Assembly (NCBI GenBank): GCA_018780145.1
Contig: JADMKA010000090.1
Coordinates: 1 to 48,829 of the forward strand
DNA: 48,829 nucleotides
Reading direction: 5' to 3'
From: Vitreoscilla sp.
Lineage (GTDB): Bacteria > Pseudomonadota > Gammaproteobacteria > Burkholderiales > Burkholderiaceae_C
Shown here: one piece after another, positions 34,989 to 43,306 of the stretch
Numbering within the stretch: position 1 is the stretch's first letter
How the letters are laid out: each line of letters opens with the position of its first letter
The notes under the pieces: model-generated
Told to the model about the DNA's origin: nothing
Seen by the model: the letters and a program-made list of their open reading frames with translations, nothing else
Databases searched by the model: none
Translations under genes and position numbers: made by a program

Positions 34989-35269
34989 GTGCCCGTCGAG
35001 CGGATCTCGCGCGCCTCGACATCCACCACCTCGCCGGTGGACCGGCGGGGGCTGGGTCGGGCCGTTTCTGCCCAGCCCTGGGCGGCATGCGCTGTGGCAC
35101 GCCGCCCCTTGAACGCACGGCGCAACAGCAGCGCGGTCATCAGTATCAGGCCCAGCAACAAGGCCCCGGCCAGCAGGGCTGCGCCGAGCAGCACTCGGCC
35201 GAAGCGCGCCAGCGCCAGCAAGGGGCCGGAGAGCCCCGGCGCGGGCAGCGGACGACGGGTCTGGTACAT
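34982..35269 (-). CDS. Small predicted membrane protein, 95 residues
   Basis: One strong hydrophobic stretch (about 20-50, VLLGAALLAGALLLGLILMTALLL) is followed by an arginine-rich tail (RRAFKGRR), so the C-terminus should be cytoplasmic. The tail is low-complexity with no recognised motif. I chose the ATG at 35267-35269 rather than a TTG three codons earlier. It lies 48 bases after the Bax-inhibitor gene on the same strand and may be cotranscribed with it. Family unknown. Confidence 0.6.
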   Translation of the reverse strand: MYQTRRPLPAPGLSGPLLALARFGRVLLGAALLAGALLLGLILMTALLLRRAFKGRRATAHAAQGWAETARPSPRRSTGEVVDVEAREIRSTGTQ

Positions 35270-35317
35270 GGCGTTCAATGCCTCTCGGTCGTGGGGTGGT
35301 GGGGCGCAGCAGGGAAC

Positions 35318-36019
35318 TCAGTCGTCCTGACCGCCGAAGATGCCCAGCAGCATCAGCAGCGACTGGAACACGTTGTAGATGCTCAGGTACACGCCCAGCG
35401 TGGCGGTGATGTAGTTGGTTTCGAGGCCGTCCTGCACACGCTTCAGGTCGTGCAGGATGAAGGCCGAGAAGATACCGATCGCAAGCACCGACAGCGTGAT
35501 CATCAGCGCACTGGACTGGAGGAAGACGTTCGCGATGCCTGCCACCAGCAGCATGATCATGCCGATGAAGAGCCACTTGCCCATCGAGGTCAGGTCGCGC
35601 TTGATGATGGACGACAGCGATGCCATGCCGAGGAAGATGGCCCCGGTGCCGGCGAAGGCGGTCATGATCAGGCTGGCGCCGTTGCTCAGGCCCAGCACGG
35701 TGCCGACCAGGCGCGACAGCATCACGCCCATGAAGAACGTGAAGCCCAGCAGCACGGGCACACCCGCCGCCGTGTTCTTGGTCTTCTCGATGGCGAACAT
35801 GAAGCCGAACGCCCCGACCAGGAACACGACCAGGCTCATGCCCGGCCCCATGGCGCGGGCCAGGCCGGTGGAGACACCGAGCCAGGCGCCCAGCACGGTG
35901 GGAATCATGGACAGGGCGAGCAGCCAGTAGGTGTTGCGCAGCACCCGGTTGCGCTGCTCGGTCGACGCCGAGGAGCCGCTGCCCAGGTAGGCGTCGGTGC
36001 GGACAGGTTGGAGGTTCAT
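35318..36019 (-). CDS. Bax inhibitor-1/YccA family membrane protein
   Basis: A 233-residue protein with seven hydrophobic segments and a short acidic C-terminus (GGQDD), the standard architecture of bacterial Bax inhibitor-1 proteins. Conserved pieces are RNTYWLLALSMIPTVLGAW near the N-terminus, GFTFFMGVMLSRL, SAFILHDLKRVQDG with the conserved aspartate in helix 6, and ATLGVYLSIYNVFQSLLMLLG. E. coli YccA modulates FtsH proteolysis, and other relatives act as calcium leak channels. The start ATG follows AAGGA. A plausible sigma-70 promoter lies 30-60 bases upstream in an AT-richer patch. Confidence 0.93.
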   Translation of the reverse strand: MNLQPVRTDAYLGSGSSASTEQRNRVLRNTYWLLALSMIPTVLGAWLGVSTGLARAMGPGMSLVVFLVGAFGFMFAIEKTKNTAAGVPVLLGFTFFMGVMLSRLVGTVLGLSNGASLIMTAFAGTGAIFLGMASLSSIIKRDLTSMGKWLFIGMIMLLVAGIANVFLQSSALMITLSVLAIGIFSAFILHDLKRVQDGLETNYITATLGVYLSIYNVFQSLLMLLGIFGGQDD

Positions 36020-36049
36020 GGCAAATCCTTGGTGGATGGGGAGAGCTTC

Positions 36050-36078
36050 AATCTAGGGCAAAAGAAGCTTCGTGAAAA
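36050..36078 (-). promoter_or_regulatory. Candidate sigma-70 promoter of the Bax inhibitor-1 gene
   Basis: On the minus strand TTTTCA (36073-36078) and TAGATT (36050-36055) are separated by exactly 17 bases. The spacer contains the palindrome GAAGCTTC. The surrounding sequence is conspicuously less GC-rich than the genes on either side. Confidence 0.45.
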
Positions 36079-36115
36079 GTCGTATGTTGCGAATCTTGGG
36101 TTCGGAAAATACGCA

Positions 36116-36862
36116 TCAATGGGCTGCCGCAGCCAGGCGCTTCTTGCGCGAGCGGATGTTCAGCGCCTCGACCGCCAGCGAGAACGCCATCGACGCGTAG
36201 ATGTAGCCCTTGGGCACGTGCATGTCGAAGGCTTCGGCCGTCAGCGCCATGCCCACCATCACCAGGAAGGCCAGCGCCAGCACCTTGACCGACGGGTGGC
36301 TGTCGACGAAGTCGCCGATCGACTTGGCCGCCACCAGCATCACGCCCACGGCCGCCATGACCGCGGCAATCATCACGCCGATCTGGTCGACCATGCCGAC
36401 GGCGGTGATCACCGAGTCGAGCGAGAACACGATGTCGATCACGGCGATCTGCCCGATCACACCCCAGAACATGCCCTTGCGAGCCGCCTCCGAGGGCGTG
36501 GCGGACTCATCCGGGTTGCGTTCGTCGCGCGCCTCGACCTCGACGAAGATCTCGTGCGAGGCCTTGTAGAGCAGGAACAGGCCGCCCAGCAGCAGCACGA
36601 TGTCGCGCCCGCTGATGCCCTGCCCGAAGACGTTGAACAGGTCCGAGGTGAGCCCCATCACCCAGCTGAGCGACAGCAGCAACAGCACGCGAGTGACCAT
36701 CGCAAAGCCCAGGCCCAGGCGGCGGGCCCGCTCGCGCTGCTCCGGCGGCAGGCGGCCGACCAGGATCGAGATGAAGATGATGTTGTCGATGCCCAGCACG
36801 ATCTCGAGGGCCGTGAGCATCGCGAACGCGATCCAGAGGTTGGGGTCGAGGAGGAATTCCAT
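36116..36862 (-). CDS. TerC family membrane protein
   Basis: A 248-residue integral membrane protein of the TerC family. LTALEIVLGIDNIIFISILVGRLP carries the acidic LGIDN motif in a helix, and IVFSLDSVITAVGM the matching acidic motif in a later helix. Such paired in-membrane aspartates are typical of TerC/Alx proteins, several of which export manganese, often with metal insertion into secreted enzymes. Tellurite resistance genes are not adjacent. It is divergent from an NhaR-type regulator with 113 bases between starts, which suggests but does not show joint regulation. The ATG was chosen because it opens the first helix region directly. Confidence 0.92.
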   Translation of the reverse strand: MEFLLDPNLWIAFAMLTALEIVLGIDNIIFISILVGRLPPEQRERARRLGLGFAMVTRVLLLLSLSWVMGLTSDLFNVFGQGISGRDIVLLLGGLFLLYKASHEIFVEVEARDERNPDESATPSEAARKGMFWGVIGQIAVIDIVFSLDSVITAVGMVDQIGVMIAAVMAAVGVMLVAAKSIGDFVDSHPSVKVLALAFLVMVGMALTAEAFDMHVPKGYIYASMAFSLAVEALNIRSRKKRLAAAAH

Positions 36863-36893
36863 GGCGTGGCGGTGGTTGGGTGAGGAAGACCGG

Positions 36894-36922
36894 ACTGTAG
36901 GCACGCGGACGATGAGCGTAAA
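36894..36922 (-). promoter_or_regulatory. Candidate sigma-70 promoter of the TerC gene
   Basis: On the minus strand TTTACG (36917-36922) and TACAGT (36894-36899) are 17 bases apart, each matching the consensus at four of six positions. Located 32-60 bases before the TerC start codon, in the spacer shared with the divergent LysR-type gene. Confidence 0.4.
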
Positions 36923-36975
36923 GTCGCCATTCGCGGGAGAACCCTTCGAAAAAACCGCAATATGGCGCCGACACG

Positions 36976-37872
36976 ATGAACTTCAAGCACCTGCACTACT
37001 TCTGGGCTGCTGCCAAGGCCGGCGGCATCGTGCGTGCCGGCGAGCAGCTGCACATCTCGCCGCAGACGCTCTCGGGCCAGATCAAGCTGCTGGAGGAGCG
37101 CCTGGGCTGCGCGCTGTTCCGCAAGTCCGGCCGCGGCCTGGAGCTCACCGAGGAGGGCCGCCTGGCACTCGGCTACGCGGACCAGATCTTTGCGTTGGGC
37201 GCCGAGCTGGAAAGCCAGATCGGCCAGGCCCGCAGCGGCGAGCGAACGCTGGGCTTCCAGGTCGGCATTGCCGATTCGGTGCCCAAGGCCGTGGCCTACC
37301 GCCTGCTGGAGCCGGCGCTGGCCGTGGCCGAGCATGTGCGCCTGATCTGCCATGAGGGCAAGTTCCAGGATCTGCTGGGCCAACTGGCGGTGCACCGGCT
37401 CGACCTGGTGATCGCCGACGAGCCGATGGGCCGGCAGATCAGCGTGAAGGCCTTCAACCACCTGCTGGGCTCCACCGAGATGAGCTTCTTCGCCGCGCCG
37501 TCGCTCAAGCGCAGCCTGGAAGGCGAGTTCCCGCAGTGCCTGGACGGCGCGCCGATGCTCGTGCAGGGCTCGTCGTCGGCCATGCGCCAACGCTTCGACT
37601 TCTGGCTGGCGATGCACAAGATCCGCCCGCGGGTGATCGGCGAGTTCGACGACGCCGCGCTGATGAAGGCGTTCGGCGGCGAGGGTCGCGGGGTGTTCAT
37701 GACGCCCACCGTGCTGGAGTCGGAGACCTCGGCGCAGTACGGCGTCCGGGTGGTCGGTCGCACCTCGGAGCTGGTGGAGGAGTTCTACGCCGTGACGGTG
37801 GAGCGCCGCATCACCCACCCCTGCATCGCCGCCATCACCGACCGGGCCTCCGAGCAGCTGATCGGCACCTGA
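36976..37872 (+). CDS. nhaR: LysR-type transcriptional regulator, NhaR-like
   Basis: A 298-residue LysR family regulator. The winged helix-turn-helix is at about 1-62 (MNFKHLHYFWAAAKAGGIVR, then ISPQTLSGQIKLLEERLG), followed by the periplasmic-binding-protein-like effector domain. The N-terminal signature NFKHLHYFW and LFRKSGRGLELTEEG match NhaR, which activates the sodium/proton antiporter gene nhaA in E. coli in response to sodium. No nhaA is next to it here. The divergent TerC gene is its nearest potential target (inference). CAATAT at 36958-36963 might serve as its -10 box. Confidence 0.88.
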   Translation: MNFKHLHYFWAAAKAGGIVRAGEQLHISPQTLSGQIKLLEERLGCALFRKSGRGLELTEEGRLALGYADQIFALGAELESQIGQARSGERTLGFQVGIADSVPKAVAYRLLEPALAVAEHVRLICHEGKFQDLLGQLAVHRLDLVIADEPMGRQISVKAFNHLLGSTEMSFFAAPSLKRSLEGEFPQCLDGAPMLVQGSSSAMRQRFDFWLAMHKIRPRVIGEFDDAALMKAFGGEGRGVFMTPTVLESETSAQYGVRVVGRTSELVEEFYAVTVERRITHPCIAAITDRASEQLIGT

Positions 37873-37901
37873 ACCCGCCCGGAGCGGTTACCCTGCCGGG
37901 A

Positions 37902-40166
37902 ATGCCCAAGAATTCTTCCCCCGCGCAGGCCGCCGGCGCGCACCCCAGCACCCCCAACCTGCCCAACCCGCGCCACGTGGCGCGGCTGCCACCACAGATC
38001 GGCAAAGAGGCCGTTGCCCGCATCCGGCACGCCGCCTTCGCCCTGCCCCAGGTGGTCAAGCCGGCCGACTACGTGGCCGACAACTCGCCCGGCCTGGAGG
38101 AGTACCTGGACAAGCTGGGCTTCGTGCTGCTGCAGAAGGCCGCTGCCGGCCAGCGGCCCAGCCGCTGGATCGACCCCGCGCTGATGCCCGCCGCGCTGGC
38201 CCACCTGGACGCGGTGGGCTCCGGCCCGAACGCTCGGCCGCTGATGCAGGAGCGCGCGGCGGCGTTGGAGGCCGCCGCCGTCACGCGCCGCGCCGGCCAG
38301 TGGACACGGCTGATCCGCCACACCCTGCTGCTGCCCGGCCTGGACTGGAAGGTGCCGGTGCTGTTCCGCGTGCCGGTGGCCGCCGAGGCCGTCTGGGCCT
38401 TCTACCGCACCGGCGACGAGATCGCGCTGCACGCCGCGCTCGGCGCGCCGCCTCACTACCCGCACGCGGCCGAGCTGGTGGCCCACATGGAGGCCCTGGC
38501 CGCCCGCAGCCGCGAGTTCAAGCCCAAGCACCTGGAGTCGCTGCTGCCGCGCCTGCAGGCCGAGTGCGCCGGCCCACAGGCCCTGGTCACGCTGCCGGAC
38601 GCGCTGGCCGAACTGAAGGCCGCCTGCAACCGCGCGCAAGACCGCTGGGAGCACCAGGTGTCGGAGCTGGACACGCTGGAGGGCCTGAACAGCGAACTCG
38701 CCTTCCAGGGCTACCCCGCCACCTTCGACAAGGCCCGCCGCCTGCAACGCAGCGTCACGCTCTACGTGGGCCCGCCCAACAGCGGCAAGACACACGCGGC
38801 CTTCGAGCGCCTGTCGCAGGCGCTGGACGGCGCCTACCTGGCGCCGCTGCGCCTGCTGGCGCTGGAGGGCCGCGACCGCCTGGTGGCGCGCGGCGTGCCC
38901 TGCTCGCTGCTGACCGGCGAGGAGAACGTGCCGGCGCCGAACTCGCGCGTGGTCTCCAGCACCATCGAGATGGTCAACACCAACGCGCCGATCGACGTGG
39001 CGGTAATCGACGAAGCACAGATGATCTTCGACAACTCGCGCGGCTGGGCCTGGACGCAGGCCATCGTCGCCGTGCCCGCCAACGAGGTGATCATCATCTG
39101 CTCGGCCTATGCCGTGGCGGCGATCGAGAAGCTGCTGGGCCTGTGCGGCGAGCGCTGCGTGGTCAAGCGTTTCGAGCGCAAGCAGCATGTCGAGCGCCTG
39201 GCGCACCCGGTGCCGATCGCCTCGCTGAAGCTGGGCGACGCGGTGGTGGCCTTCAGCCGGCGCGACGTGCTGATGCTGCGCGACCAGATCGCCGCCAGCG
39301 GCCACCCGGTCTCGGTGATCTACGGCGCGCTGCCGCCCGAGGTGCGGCGCCGCGAGGCCGAGCGCTTCGCGCAGGGCCAGTCGCACATCCTGGTCGCCAC
39401 CGATGCCATCGGCATGGGGCTGAACCTGCCGATCCAGCGCGTGCTGTTCAGCACCATGAGCAAGTTCGACGGCATCGGCGACCGCCCGCTGAACGAATCC
39501 GAGGTGCACCAGATCGCCGGCCGCGCGGGCCGCTTCGGCATCCACGAGGAGGGGTTCGTCGGCGTGCTGAGCGAGGCCGAGCCCTCGGCGGCGCGGGTGC
39601 TGAAGGAGTTGCTGCCCAAGGTGCCGCGCGCGCCGCGCGACTTCAAGGCACCGGTGGCCCCCAACCCCTGGCATGTGGAGACCATCGCCAAGCGCCTGAA
39701 CAAGACCCGCTTGCGCGAGGTGCTGGGCGTCTTCGTCGAGCAGCTGAAGCTGGACGATGCCCACTTCGCCGTGGCCGAGCTGGACGCGATGCTGGAGCTG
39801 GCCGACAAGCTGGACCAGAGCGCCGGCGCGCTCAGCCTGCGCGAACGCTTCATCTACGCCCAGGCCCCGGTGGACACGCGCACCGAAGGCCAGGTCGACG
39901 AGTTTCTTGACTGGAGCCACCGCCACGCCAGCACCGGCCAGGCCGGCTCGCCCTGGTTCCTGCAGGGCGTGGACGGCCACAGCCGGCTCGACGCCATGGA
40001 GCAGGCCCTGCGCGCCTGCACCCTGTGGCTGTGGCTGGACCTGCGCTTCCCTGGCGTCTACGGCCATGTCGAGGAGGTACACGCGCTGCGTGCCGACCTG
40101 AACGACGGCATCGAGCGCCAGCTCAAGGGCAAGCGGCCGCTCGCGCAGCGCCGGATGCGCCGATGA
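37902..40166 (+). CDS. SUV3-like ATP-dependent RNA helicase
   Basis: A 754-residue superfamily 2 helicase resembling the mitochondrial degradosome helicase SUV3. Long N-terminal helical region (1 to about 280); helicase core with Walker A GPPNSGKT (290-297), DEAQ (370-373) in VIDEAQMIFD where DEAD or DEIQ is usual in relatives, motif V ATDAIGMGLNLPI and motif VI HQIAGRAGRFG. A C-terminal SUV3-type region (about 575-725) follows, with KTRLREVLGVFVEQL and LSLRERFIYAQAPVD. Eukaryotic SUV3 partners PNPase in 3' RNA decay. The bacterial role is probably RNA or ribosome turnover, inferred. Starting 29 bases after nhaR, it overlaps the RIO kinase gene by ATGA. The basic tail (KGKRPLAQRRMRR) may contact RNA. 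Confidence 0.88.
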   Translation: MPKNSSPAQAAGAHPSTPNLPNPRHVARLPPQIGKEAVARIRHAAFALPQVVKPADYVADNSPGLEEYLDKLGFVLLQKAAAGQRPSRWIDPALMPAALAHLDAVGSGPNARPLMQERAAALEAAAVTRRAGQWTRLIRHTLLLPGLDWKVPVLFRVPVAAEAVWAFYRTGDEIALHAALGAPPHYPHAAELVAHMEALAARSREFKPKHLESLLPRLQAECAGPQALVTLPDALAELKAACNRAQDRWEHQVSELDTLEGLNSELAFQGYPATFDKARRLQRSVTLYVGPPNSGKTHAAFERLSQALDGAYLAPLRLLALEGRDRLVARGVPCSLLTGEENVPAPNSRVVSSTIEMVNTNAPIDVAVIDEAQMIFDNSRGWAWTQAIVAVPANEVIIICSAYAVAAIEKLLGLCGERCVVKRFERKQHVERLAHPVPIASLKLGDAVVAFSRRDVLMLRDQIAASGHPVSVIYGALPPEVRRREAERFAQGQSHILVATDAIGMGLNLPIQRVLFSTMSKFDGIGDRPLNESEVHQIAGRAGRFGIHEEGFVGVLSEAEPSAARVLKELLPKVPRAPRDFKAPVAPNPWHVETIAKRLNKTRLREVLGVFVEQLKLDDAHFAVAELDAMLELADKLDQSAGALSLRERFIYAQAPVDTRTEGQVDEFLDWSHRHASTGQAGSPWFLQGVDGHSRLDAMEQALRACTLWLWLDLRFPGVYGHVEEVHALRADLNDGIERQLKGKRPLAQRRMRR

Positions 40167-41011
40167 AAGCCCCGAAGCGGCTGCAAAGCCTGATCGACGA
40201 AGGCCTGATCGACAGCGTGCAGCGCCAGCTGATGAGTGGCAAGGAGGCGATGGTCTTCGTGGTGCGCTGCGGCGACGAGACGCGCTGCGCCAAGGTCTAC
40301 AAAGAGGCCACCCACCGCAGCTTCCGGCAGGCGGTGGACTACACCGAGAACCGCAAGGTCAAGAACAGCCGCCAGGCGCGGGCCATGGCCAAGGGCACCC
40401 GTTTCGGCCGCGAGGCGCAGGAGGCCGCCTGGCAGAGCGCCGAGGTCGACGCGCTGTACCGCCTGGCCGGTGCCGGCGTGCGCGTGCCCAAGCCCTACAA
40501 CTTCCACGAGGGCGTGCTGCTGATGGAACTGGTGGTGGACGCCGAGGGCGCCGCGGCGCCGCGCCTGAACGACGTGGCCTTCACCGCCGCGGACGCCCGC
40601 ACCCACCACGCCACGCTGCTCAAGGAGGTGCTTCGCATGCTCTGCGCCGGCGTCGTGCACGGCGATCTCTCCGAGTTCAACATCCTGCTCGGCGCCGACG
40701 GGCCGGTGATCATCGACCTGCCGCAGGCGGTGGACGCGGCCGGCAACAACCACGCCAAACGCATGCTCCTGCGCGACGTGGAGAACCTGCGCCACTTCTT
40801 CGGCCGCTTTGCGCCGGACCTGCTGGCCACCGACTACGGCCACGAGATCTGGGGCCTCTTCCAGCGCGGCCTGCTACAGCCCGACAGCGCCCTCACCGGC
40901 CACTTCGAGAAACCCAAGGGCCTGGCCGACGTGGGCAGCGTGCTGCGCGAAATCGACGACGCCAAGGCCGAGGAGGCGGCGCGGCGCCTGCGGCTGCAAG
41001 CCGCCGGCTGA
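40163..41011 (+). CDS. RIO1 family serine/threonine protein kinase
   Basis: A 282-residue atypical protein kinase. Modified P-loop MSGKEAMVFVV (24-34), ATP-anchoring Lys44 in CAKVYK, RIO-type flexible segment rich in Arg/Lys (RKVKNSRQARAMAKGTRFGRE), catalytic loop HGDLSEFNIL (166-175, Asp168 and Asn173) and metal-binding IIDLPQAVD (Asp185). All are intact, so it should be active as a kinase or ATPase. In eukaryotes and archaea Rio1 acts in 40S/30S maturation; bacterial members are much less studied. The start codon overlaps the stop of the SUV3-like gene (ATGA), which couples their translation and implies a shared task, plausibly RNA or ribosome quality control. Confidence 0.92.
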   Translation: MKAPKRLQSLIDEGLIDSVQRQLMSGKEAMVFVVRCGDETRCAKVYKEATHRSFRQAVDYTENRKVKNSRQARAMAKGTRFGREAQEAAWQSAEVDALYRLAGAGVRVPKPYNFHEGVLLMELVVDAEGAAAPRLNDVAFTAADARTHHATLLKEVLRMLCAGVVHGDLSEFNILLGADGPVIIDLPQAVDAAGNNHAKRMLLRDVENLRHFFGRFAPDLLATDYGHEIWGLFQRGLLQPDSALTGHFEKPKGLADVGSVLREIDDAKAEEAARRLRLQAAG

Positions 41012-41113
41012 GCTCAGGGCCAGGGCCGATTCCACGGTGCGTTGGCGCACCGACCGGAGTCGCCATGCCGGCGACCATGCTGTTTCCTTCCACCAAGGAA
41101 GCAGGAGCAGGCC

Positions 41114-41437
41114 ATGCGCACACCGTTCAATGGGGCCGCCGGGTTGGTCATGGTCATGGTCATGAGCCTGGCCAGTTGCGACAAGCTTAGCAAGGATCCG
41201 CCCGTGCCGATCACCGTGGGCGCGCAGCCGGTGGTCAGCGTCGCGGCACCCGACACCTCGGTGCCCTCGGCCGAGAGTGTGTTCGCGGCACCTGCCACCA
41301 CGGCGCCCCTGGCCACCGGCGTTCGCAGCCAGGAGACCGTGACCCCGGCCCAGCAGTCCACGGCCATGCCCCTGGGCGGCCAGGCCAATGACCACTCGGC
41401 GCCCGTGGCACCGGCCAGGCCGGCCAGCGTTCCCTGA
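41114..41437 (+). CDS. Small predicted lipoprotein
   Basis: A 107-residue protein with a lipoprotein signal: MRTPFNGAAGLVMVMVMSLASC, in which the lipobox LASC places the lipidated cysteine at residue 22. The mature part is Pro/Ala/Thr/Val-rich with no recognised motif and is probably an extended, disordered chain in the periplasm. GGAGCAGGCC precedes the ATG as ribosome binding site. It is 102 bases after the RIO1 gene. I do not recognise a family. Confidence 0.65.
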   Translation: MRTPFNGAAGLVMVMVMSLASCDKLSKDPPVPITVGAQPVVSVAAPDTSVPSAESVFAAPATTAPLATGVRSQETVTPAQQSTAMPLGGQANDHSAPVAPARPASVP

Positions 41438-41542
41438 GCCCCGGGTGTAGGCGGCGTCCGACCCGCTTTGGCCCGCGCTGCCGACAGACGCGCCGGGGAC
41501 TTCGCTCGAATACTGGGGCTCCCCCAAACGATCGGAGACCCC

Positions 41543-41734
41543 ATGAGCCTGCCACCCGACACCCACATCGAACCGTCTCGCCATTCAACCGACGAGGTCG
41601 ACGAGAAGCTGCGCCGGACTGAGGACATCGTCGACGGCCTGCCCGGTGCCGGCTCGCCGGCCATCAAGCCCATCTCGGACCCGCCCGACGACATCCCCCC
41701 TCCCGACGACGAACCGCCCGCACCGCCTGCGTGA
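41543..41734 (+). CDS. Small acidic proline-rich hypothetical protein
   Basis: A 63-residue protein beginning MSLPPDTHIEPSRHSTDEVD and ending in an Asp/Pro-rich tail (PPDDIPPPDDEPPAPPA). GGAGACCCC precedes the ATG. It is likely disordered and cytoplasmic. Its TGA stop overlaps a GTG that could start the next gene, so the two may be translationally coupled. No family recognised; codon choice (third positions mostly G/C) fits real coding sequence. Confidence 0.55.
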   Translation: MSLPPDTHIEPSRHSTDEVDEKLRRTEDIVDGLPGAGSPAIKPISDPPDDIPPPDDEPPAPPA

Positions 41735-41748
41735 AATTTGGCGTTCCC

Positions 41749-43281
41749 ATGCGGCGTTGCCTGCTGATCCTGGCCCACCCGCGCCGGGACAGCCTGTGCG
41801 GCGCGTTGTTCGACGCCTGTGCCTCCAGCGCCCGCAAGGCCGGGGTCGAGTGCCGCGAGCTGGTCCTCTGCGAGATGCACTTCGACCCCGACGTGCACAC
41901 CGTGTCGCCCGAGCAGCAGGCGCTGGAACCCGACCTGTTGCTGGCCCAGCGCGACATCGCCTGGGCCGAGCATCTGGTGTTCGTCTACCCGACATGGTGG
42001 GGCACCTACCCGGCGCGCCTGAAGGGCTTCCTGGACCGCGTGCTGACGCCGGGCTTCGCCTTCCGGCACCTGACGCCCACGCGCTGGGACAAGCTGCTGA
42101 CCGGCCGCACCGCCGACCTGGTCACCACCCTGGACACCCCCATCTGGGCACACCGGTGGATCTACCGCGAACCGGGACACGCCGCGATGGCGCGGGCCAC
42201 CCTGGGCTACTGCGGTGTGCGCGTCGCGCGTGCCGAATTCCTGGGGCCGGTGGTCGGCTCCAGCGCAGAACAACGCAGGCACTGGATCGAACAGGCCGGC
42301 GCCCTCGGCGCGCGCTTGGCGGGCGGCGCCCTCTCGGCCGCGCAGCGGCAGCGGGCGCAAGGCCTGTCGTGGCTAGCGGCGTTGCGGCTGCAGTTCTACC
42401 CGATGACCTGGATGGCCTACACCCTGGGCGCGCTCGCGGTCCAGCGCGGCGAGCCACTGGCGTTGGCGCCCTACCTGCTGGGTTACCTGTGCCTGTTCCT
42501 GGTCGAAGTGGCCACGGTGTTTCTCAATGACTGGTTCGACCAGCGCAGCGACCGGCTGAATCAGAACGCCGGCCCGTTCACGGGCGGCTCGCGGGTGCTC
42601 GTCGACGGGCGGATCGCCTTGCCTGCGATGCGCTGGGGCATCGGCCTGGCGCTCGGTGGAGCGGCGCTCTCGCTGCTGGCGCTGGTCGCTGTCGTTGGCA
42701 ACGGGCCGGGCGCGGCACCTGGCAGGGTGGCTGCGCTGTACGCCATCTTCGCGGCCCTCGCGCTGGCCTACACCGTGCCACCGCTGAAGTTGTCGCACCG
42801 CGGCCTCGGCGAGTTGGACGTGGCGCTGACCCACAGTGCGGGCGCCGTGCTGGCCGGTGTCGTGGCGCAAGGCGGGGGCTGGGCCACCAGCCTGCCGTGG
42901 CTGCTGGCACTGCCGCTGGGCGTGGCGGTGCTGCCGTCGATCCTGTTGGCCGGTTGCCCGGACCACGATGCGGATCAGGCAACCGGCAAGCGCACGCTGG
43001 TGGTGATCCTGGGCAAGCGCCGGGCGGTGCGCCTGGCGATCGTGGCCAGCCTGTTGGCCCCCGGCCTGGCCGCCTGGCTGGCGCTGACCCGCCCGGAGTT
43101 GGCACGACTGCTCGTCTGGGGTGCCACCGGCGGCGCCTTGCACGCCCTGTGGCTGTGGGATCGGCTGCGCCGCTACACCAGCACCGGAAACGCCATGCCC
43201 GAGCGCATCGACGGCACGCTGGTGCGTGCGCTCAGCTTCACACTCTGGTTCTGCGTGCCGCCGCTGATCGCGCTCTGGTAG
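41749..43281 (+). CDS. Fusion of flavodoxin-fold NAD(P)H-quinone reductase-like domain and UbiA family prenyltransferase
   Basis: A 510-residue two-domain protein. The N-domain (1 to about 195) is of the NQO/KefF-MdaB flavodoxin-like type: MRRCLLILAHPRRDSLCGAL, the FMN/FAD loop YPTWWGTYPARLKGFLDRV (80-98) and TPGFAF. The C-domain (about 205-510) is a UbiA-type integral membrane prenyltransferase with its two aspartate motifs, NDWFDQRSD (260-268) and DHDADQATGKRT (405-416), and about eight hydrophobic segments. UbiA enzymes attach polyprenyl chains to aromatic rings, as in quinone synthesis; the N-domain would reduce a quinone. Linking both implies a quinone or naphthoquinone-related product (inference). 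The ATG opens the canonical flavodoxin strand; a GTG at 41731 overlapping the upstream stop is the alternative start. Confidence 0.85.
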   Translation: MRRCLLILAHPRRDSLCGALFDACASSARKAGVECRELVLCEMHFDPDVHTVSPEQQALEPDLLLAQRDIAWAEHLVFVYPTWWGTYPARLKGFLDRVLTPGFAFRHLTPTRWDKLLTGRTADLVTTLDTPIWAHRWIYREPGHAAMARATLGYCGVRVARAEFLGPVVGSSAEQRRHWIEQAGALGARLAGGALSAAQRQRAQGLSWLAALRLQFYPMTWMAYTLGALAVQRGEPLALAPYLLGYLCLFLVEVATVFLNDWFDQRSDRLNQNAGPFTGGSRVLVDGRIALPAMRWGIGLALGGAALSLLALVAVVGNGPGAAPGRVAALYAIFAALALAYTVPPLKLSHRGLGELDVALTHSAGAVLAGVVAQGGGWATSLPWLLALPLGVAVLPSILLAGCPDHDADQATGKRTLVVILGKRRAVRLAIVASLLAPGLAAWLALTRPELARLLVWGATGGALHALWLWDRLRRYTSTGNAMPERIDGTLVRALSFTLWFCVPPLIALW

Positions 43282-43306
43282 CGCAGGCGCGCCACCTGCG
43301 CATGGC

